Made by a program: the position numbers and the translations under genes. From JBHHZI01 sp046757965 (GTDB taxonomy: Bacteria > Acidobacteriota > Polarisedimenticolia > SMYD01), in contig JBHHZI010000166.1 of NCBI GenBank assembly GCA_046757965.1, positions 1-6,798 of the forward strand: a stretch of 6,798 bases of DNA, in the 5' to 3' direction. The notes beneath the pieces are model-generated. The model worked only from the letters and a program-made list of their open reading frames with translations, was not told where the DNA came from and did not search any database. Shown in pieces: positions 5,250 to 6,798 of the stretch; position 1 is the stretch's first letter; each line of letters opens with the position of its first letter.

Positions 5250-6793
5250 CGCCCGTATCGTTCAATCCCGCCGATCTGGCGGCCATGGCACCGCAGGTGG
5301 CGCTCGCCATCTTCGGCCTGGTCGCCCTCGTCCCGGATCTGGTCACCCGGCGGCGCACCCGGGTGGCCGGACACCTGGCCATCGCCATGGCCGCGACGGT
5401 GCTGGCCATGGTGGTCATGGCGTGGAACGGCTCCACAGGCAGCGGGCCCGTGACGGCGTTCACCGGTGCCTTCGTCGTGGATCGCTTCTCCCAGTTCTTC
5501 GCCATCGTCTTCCTGCTGTCGGCGATCCTCGCCATGGGGATGTCTGTCCGCCTGCTGGATGCCGACCGCGCCCAGGCCGGTGAGTACTACTCGCTGATCC
5601 TGCTGGCCACGCTGGGCATGATGTTCATGGCGTCCGGTCTGGACCTGCTGGTCATCTGGCTGGGCCTGGAACTGATGTCGCTGTCGTCTTACGTCCTGTG
5701 CGGGTTTCTCAAGGAAGACCGCAAGTCGTCGGAGGCGGCCCTCAAGTACTTTCTGCTGGGAGCCTTCAGTTCCGGCGTTCTGCTGTACGGGATATCCCTG
5801 GTCTACGGAGCCACGGGGTCGACCTGGCTGCCGGCCATCCGGCAGCACCTCGACTCGGGGGCGCCCGCGGGCATGCTCTTCTCGCTCGGGGTGGTGCTGA
5901 TGGTGGCGGGCCTGGCCTTCAAGGTGGCGGCGGTACCGTTTCACCAGTGGGCGCCGGACGTGTACGAGGGCGCGCCGACCGGCATCACCGCGTTCATCTC
6001 GACCGGGAGCAAGGCGGCCGGTTTCGCGGTCCTGCTGCGCGTGTTCTCCGCCGGCCTGTGGAGTGAGACCACCGCCCATCTCTGGGTTCCGCTGGTCATC
6101 GTGCTGGCGGCCGGTTCGATGGTCGTGGGTAATATCGCGGCCCTGCTCCAGGACAATGTCAAGCGGATGCTCGCCTACTCATCCATCGGCCATGCCGGTT
6201 ATGTGCTGATGGGACTCGTGGCGATCGGCAGCACCGCATCCGGCGCCGACACGTCTCCGCTTGCCGGGTCGGCCACCGCTCTGTTCACCTTCGGAGCGGC
6301 CTCGATCCTCGTCTACATGCTGGTCTACACCTTCACCACCGTCGGGGCCTTCGGCGTCATCGCGGCGCTGAAGCGGGATAATGTGGTCGGGGACCGCGTC
6401 GAGGATTTTCGTGGTCTGGCCCGGCGCCATCCGGTCCTGTCGTTCGCCATGCTGGTGTTCATGCTGTCGCTGGCAGGAATCCCGGCGACCGCGGGATTCG
6501 TCGGCAAGTGGTACCTGTTCGGCGCGGCCGTGCGGGCAAACTACGGCTGGCTGGCGGTGCTGGCGGTGCTCATGACCACGGTGTCCGTGTATTACTACCT
6601 GCGCATCGTCGTGGCGATGTACTTCTCCGACAGCGACGCCGCCGAGGAGGAATCCCCGCTGTCCGGAACACTGGTGGGCACGCTGGCCGTGGCGCTGATC
6701 TTCACACTGGTCATCGGCCTGTACCCGGAGCCGTTCCTCAATCTCGCCACCCAGGGGGCGGCCCAGTTGCAGTCCATCTGGACCCTCGGATAG
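5246..6793 (+). CDS. nuoN: NADH-quinone oxidoreductase subunit N (NuoN, ND2 family)
   Basis: 515 residues, a little longer than E. coli NuoN (about 485). It is the antiporter-like proton-translocating subunit nearest the NuoJ/NuoK connecting region. Conserved buried residues are present: Glu142 (WLGLELMSLSSYVL, helix 5), Lys226 (AFKVAAVPFHQWAPDVYEGAPT, helix 7), Lys256 (GSKAAGF, helix 8), His316 (SSIGHAGY) and Lys421 (GFVGKWYLF, helix 12). The VYEGAPT motif is a clear NuoN marker. Residues 327-346 form a longer Ser/Thr/Ala/Gly-rich loop before helix 11. The GTG start overlaps the nuoM stop by four bases, and an in-frame TGA at 5219-5221 limits alternatives. No convincing Shine-Dalgarno precedes it, so translation probably relies on coupling to nuoM. 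A later ATG (5285, Met14) would cut off part of the conserved N-terminus (FNPADLAAMAPQ). It is usually the last gene of the nuo operon, but the window ends five bases after TAG, so no terminator can be judged. Confidence 0.97.
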   Translation: MTPVSFNPADLAAMAPQVALAIFGLVALVPDLVTRRRTRVAGHLAIAMAATVLAMVVMAWNGSTGSGPVTAFTGAFVVDRFSQFFAIVFLLSAILAMGMSVRLLDADRAQAGEYYSLILLATLGMMFMASGLDLLVIWLGLELMSLSSYVLCGFLKEDRKSSEAALKYFLLGAFSSGVLLYGISLVYGATGSTWLPAIRQHLDSGAPAGMLFSLGVVLMVAGLAFKVAAVPFHQWAPDVYEGAPTGITAFISTGSKAAGFAVLLRVFSAGLWSETTAHLWVPLVIVLAAGSMVVGNIAALLQDNVKRMLAYSSIGHAGYVLMGLVAIGSTASGADTSPLAGSATALFTFGAASILVYMLVYTFTTVGAFGVIAALKRDNVVGDRVEDFRGLARRHPVLSFAMLVFMLSLAGIPATAGFVGKWYLFGAAVRANYGWLAVLAVLMTTVSVYYYLRIVVAMYFSDSDAAEEESPLSGTLVGTLAVALIFTLVIGLYPEPFLNLATQGAAQLQSIWTLG

Positions 6794-6798
6794 AGCCC

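Noticed and set aside
5035..5583. Plus-strand open frame spanning the nuoM-nuoN junction, considered as a sign of a frameshift in the nuoM tail
   Set aside because: Its product is Arg-rich and does not continue NuoM or begin NuoN. The nuoM frame stays open with consistent GC-rich third positions and ends exactly at the nuoN start.
5156..6079. Open reading frame of 307 codons on the minus strand
   Set aside because: Antisense to the end of nuoM and the first half of nuoN, Gln/His/Arg-rich, with no recognisable motif.
1220..6793. Possibility that the L/M/N-like genes belong to an Mrp antiporter or membrane-bound hydrogenase rather than complex I
   Set aside because: The order I-J-K-L-M-N, the NuoJ and NuoK hallmark residues, the NuoL C-terminal motifs and the NuoN VYEGAPT motif all match complex I. 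No hydrogenase or MrpDEFG-like gene is present in the window.
6794..6798. Possible terminator after nuoN
   Set aside because: Only five bases remain after the stop codon, so neither a hairpin nor a T-run can be judged.

Overview
The window is a compact, all-plus-strand stretch of a bacterial complex I (NDH-1, proton-pumping NADH:quinone oxidoreductase) operon, in the canonical order nuoI(partial)-nuoJ-nuoK-nuoL-nuoM-nuoN. Essentially every base is coding. The largest gap is about 30 bases, so there is no stretch over 300 bases without a gene. No tRNA, rRNA, CRISPR array, mobile element, promoter or terminator could be supported. The window opens inside nuoI and ends five bases after the nuoN stop codon.

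Layout: the 3' end of nuoI (bases 1-318) encodes both 4Fe-4S motifs of the peripheral-arm ferredoxin-like subunit. nuoJ (350-871) and nuoK (868-1215) encode small membrane subunits of the link between the redox arm and the antiporters. nuoL (1220-3490), nuoM (3516-5249) and nuoN (5246-6793) encode the three large Mrp-antiporter-like proton-translocating subunits. The expected membrane-buried Glu/Lys/His residues are present in all three. No frameshift, premature stop or loss of a key residue was seen, so the genes look functional. NuoI would pass electrons towards quinone, NuoJ/NuoK would transmit the conformational or electrostatic change, and NuoN/M/L would move protons.

Gene junctions alternate between overlaps (ATGA for J/K, GTGA for M/N) and short gaps with visible Shine-Dalgarno sequences (I/J, K/L, L/M). 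This fits one polycistronic mRNA with translational coupling. nuoL and nuoN start with GTG.

Organism: a GC-rich bacterium with a full-type complex I operon. The NuoI sequence, the long NuoL and the loop extensions look unlike the enterobacterial proteins and would suit a deep-branching Gram-negative phylum such as Planctomycetota or Acidobacteriota. That is an impression only; the sequence does not fix the phylum.

This is an ordinary core-metabolism region and I find no new system in it. The points worth a second look are lineage-specific elaborations of known subunits: a 26-residue internal repeat in the C-terminal part of NuoL, a roughly 65-residue hydrophilic insert in NuoL, a roughly 70-residue Pro/Ala-rich tail on NuoM, and a small insertion next to the second iron-sulfur motif of NuoI.
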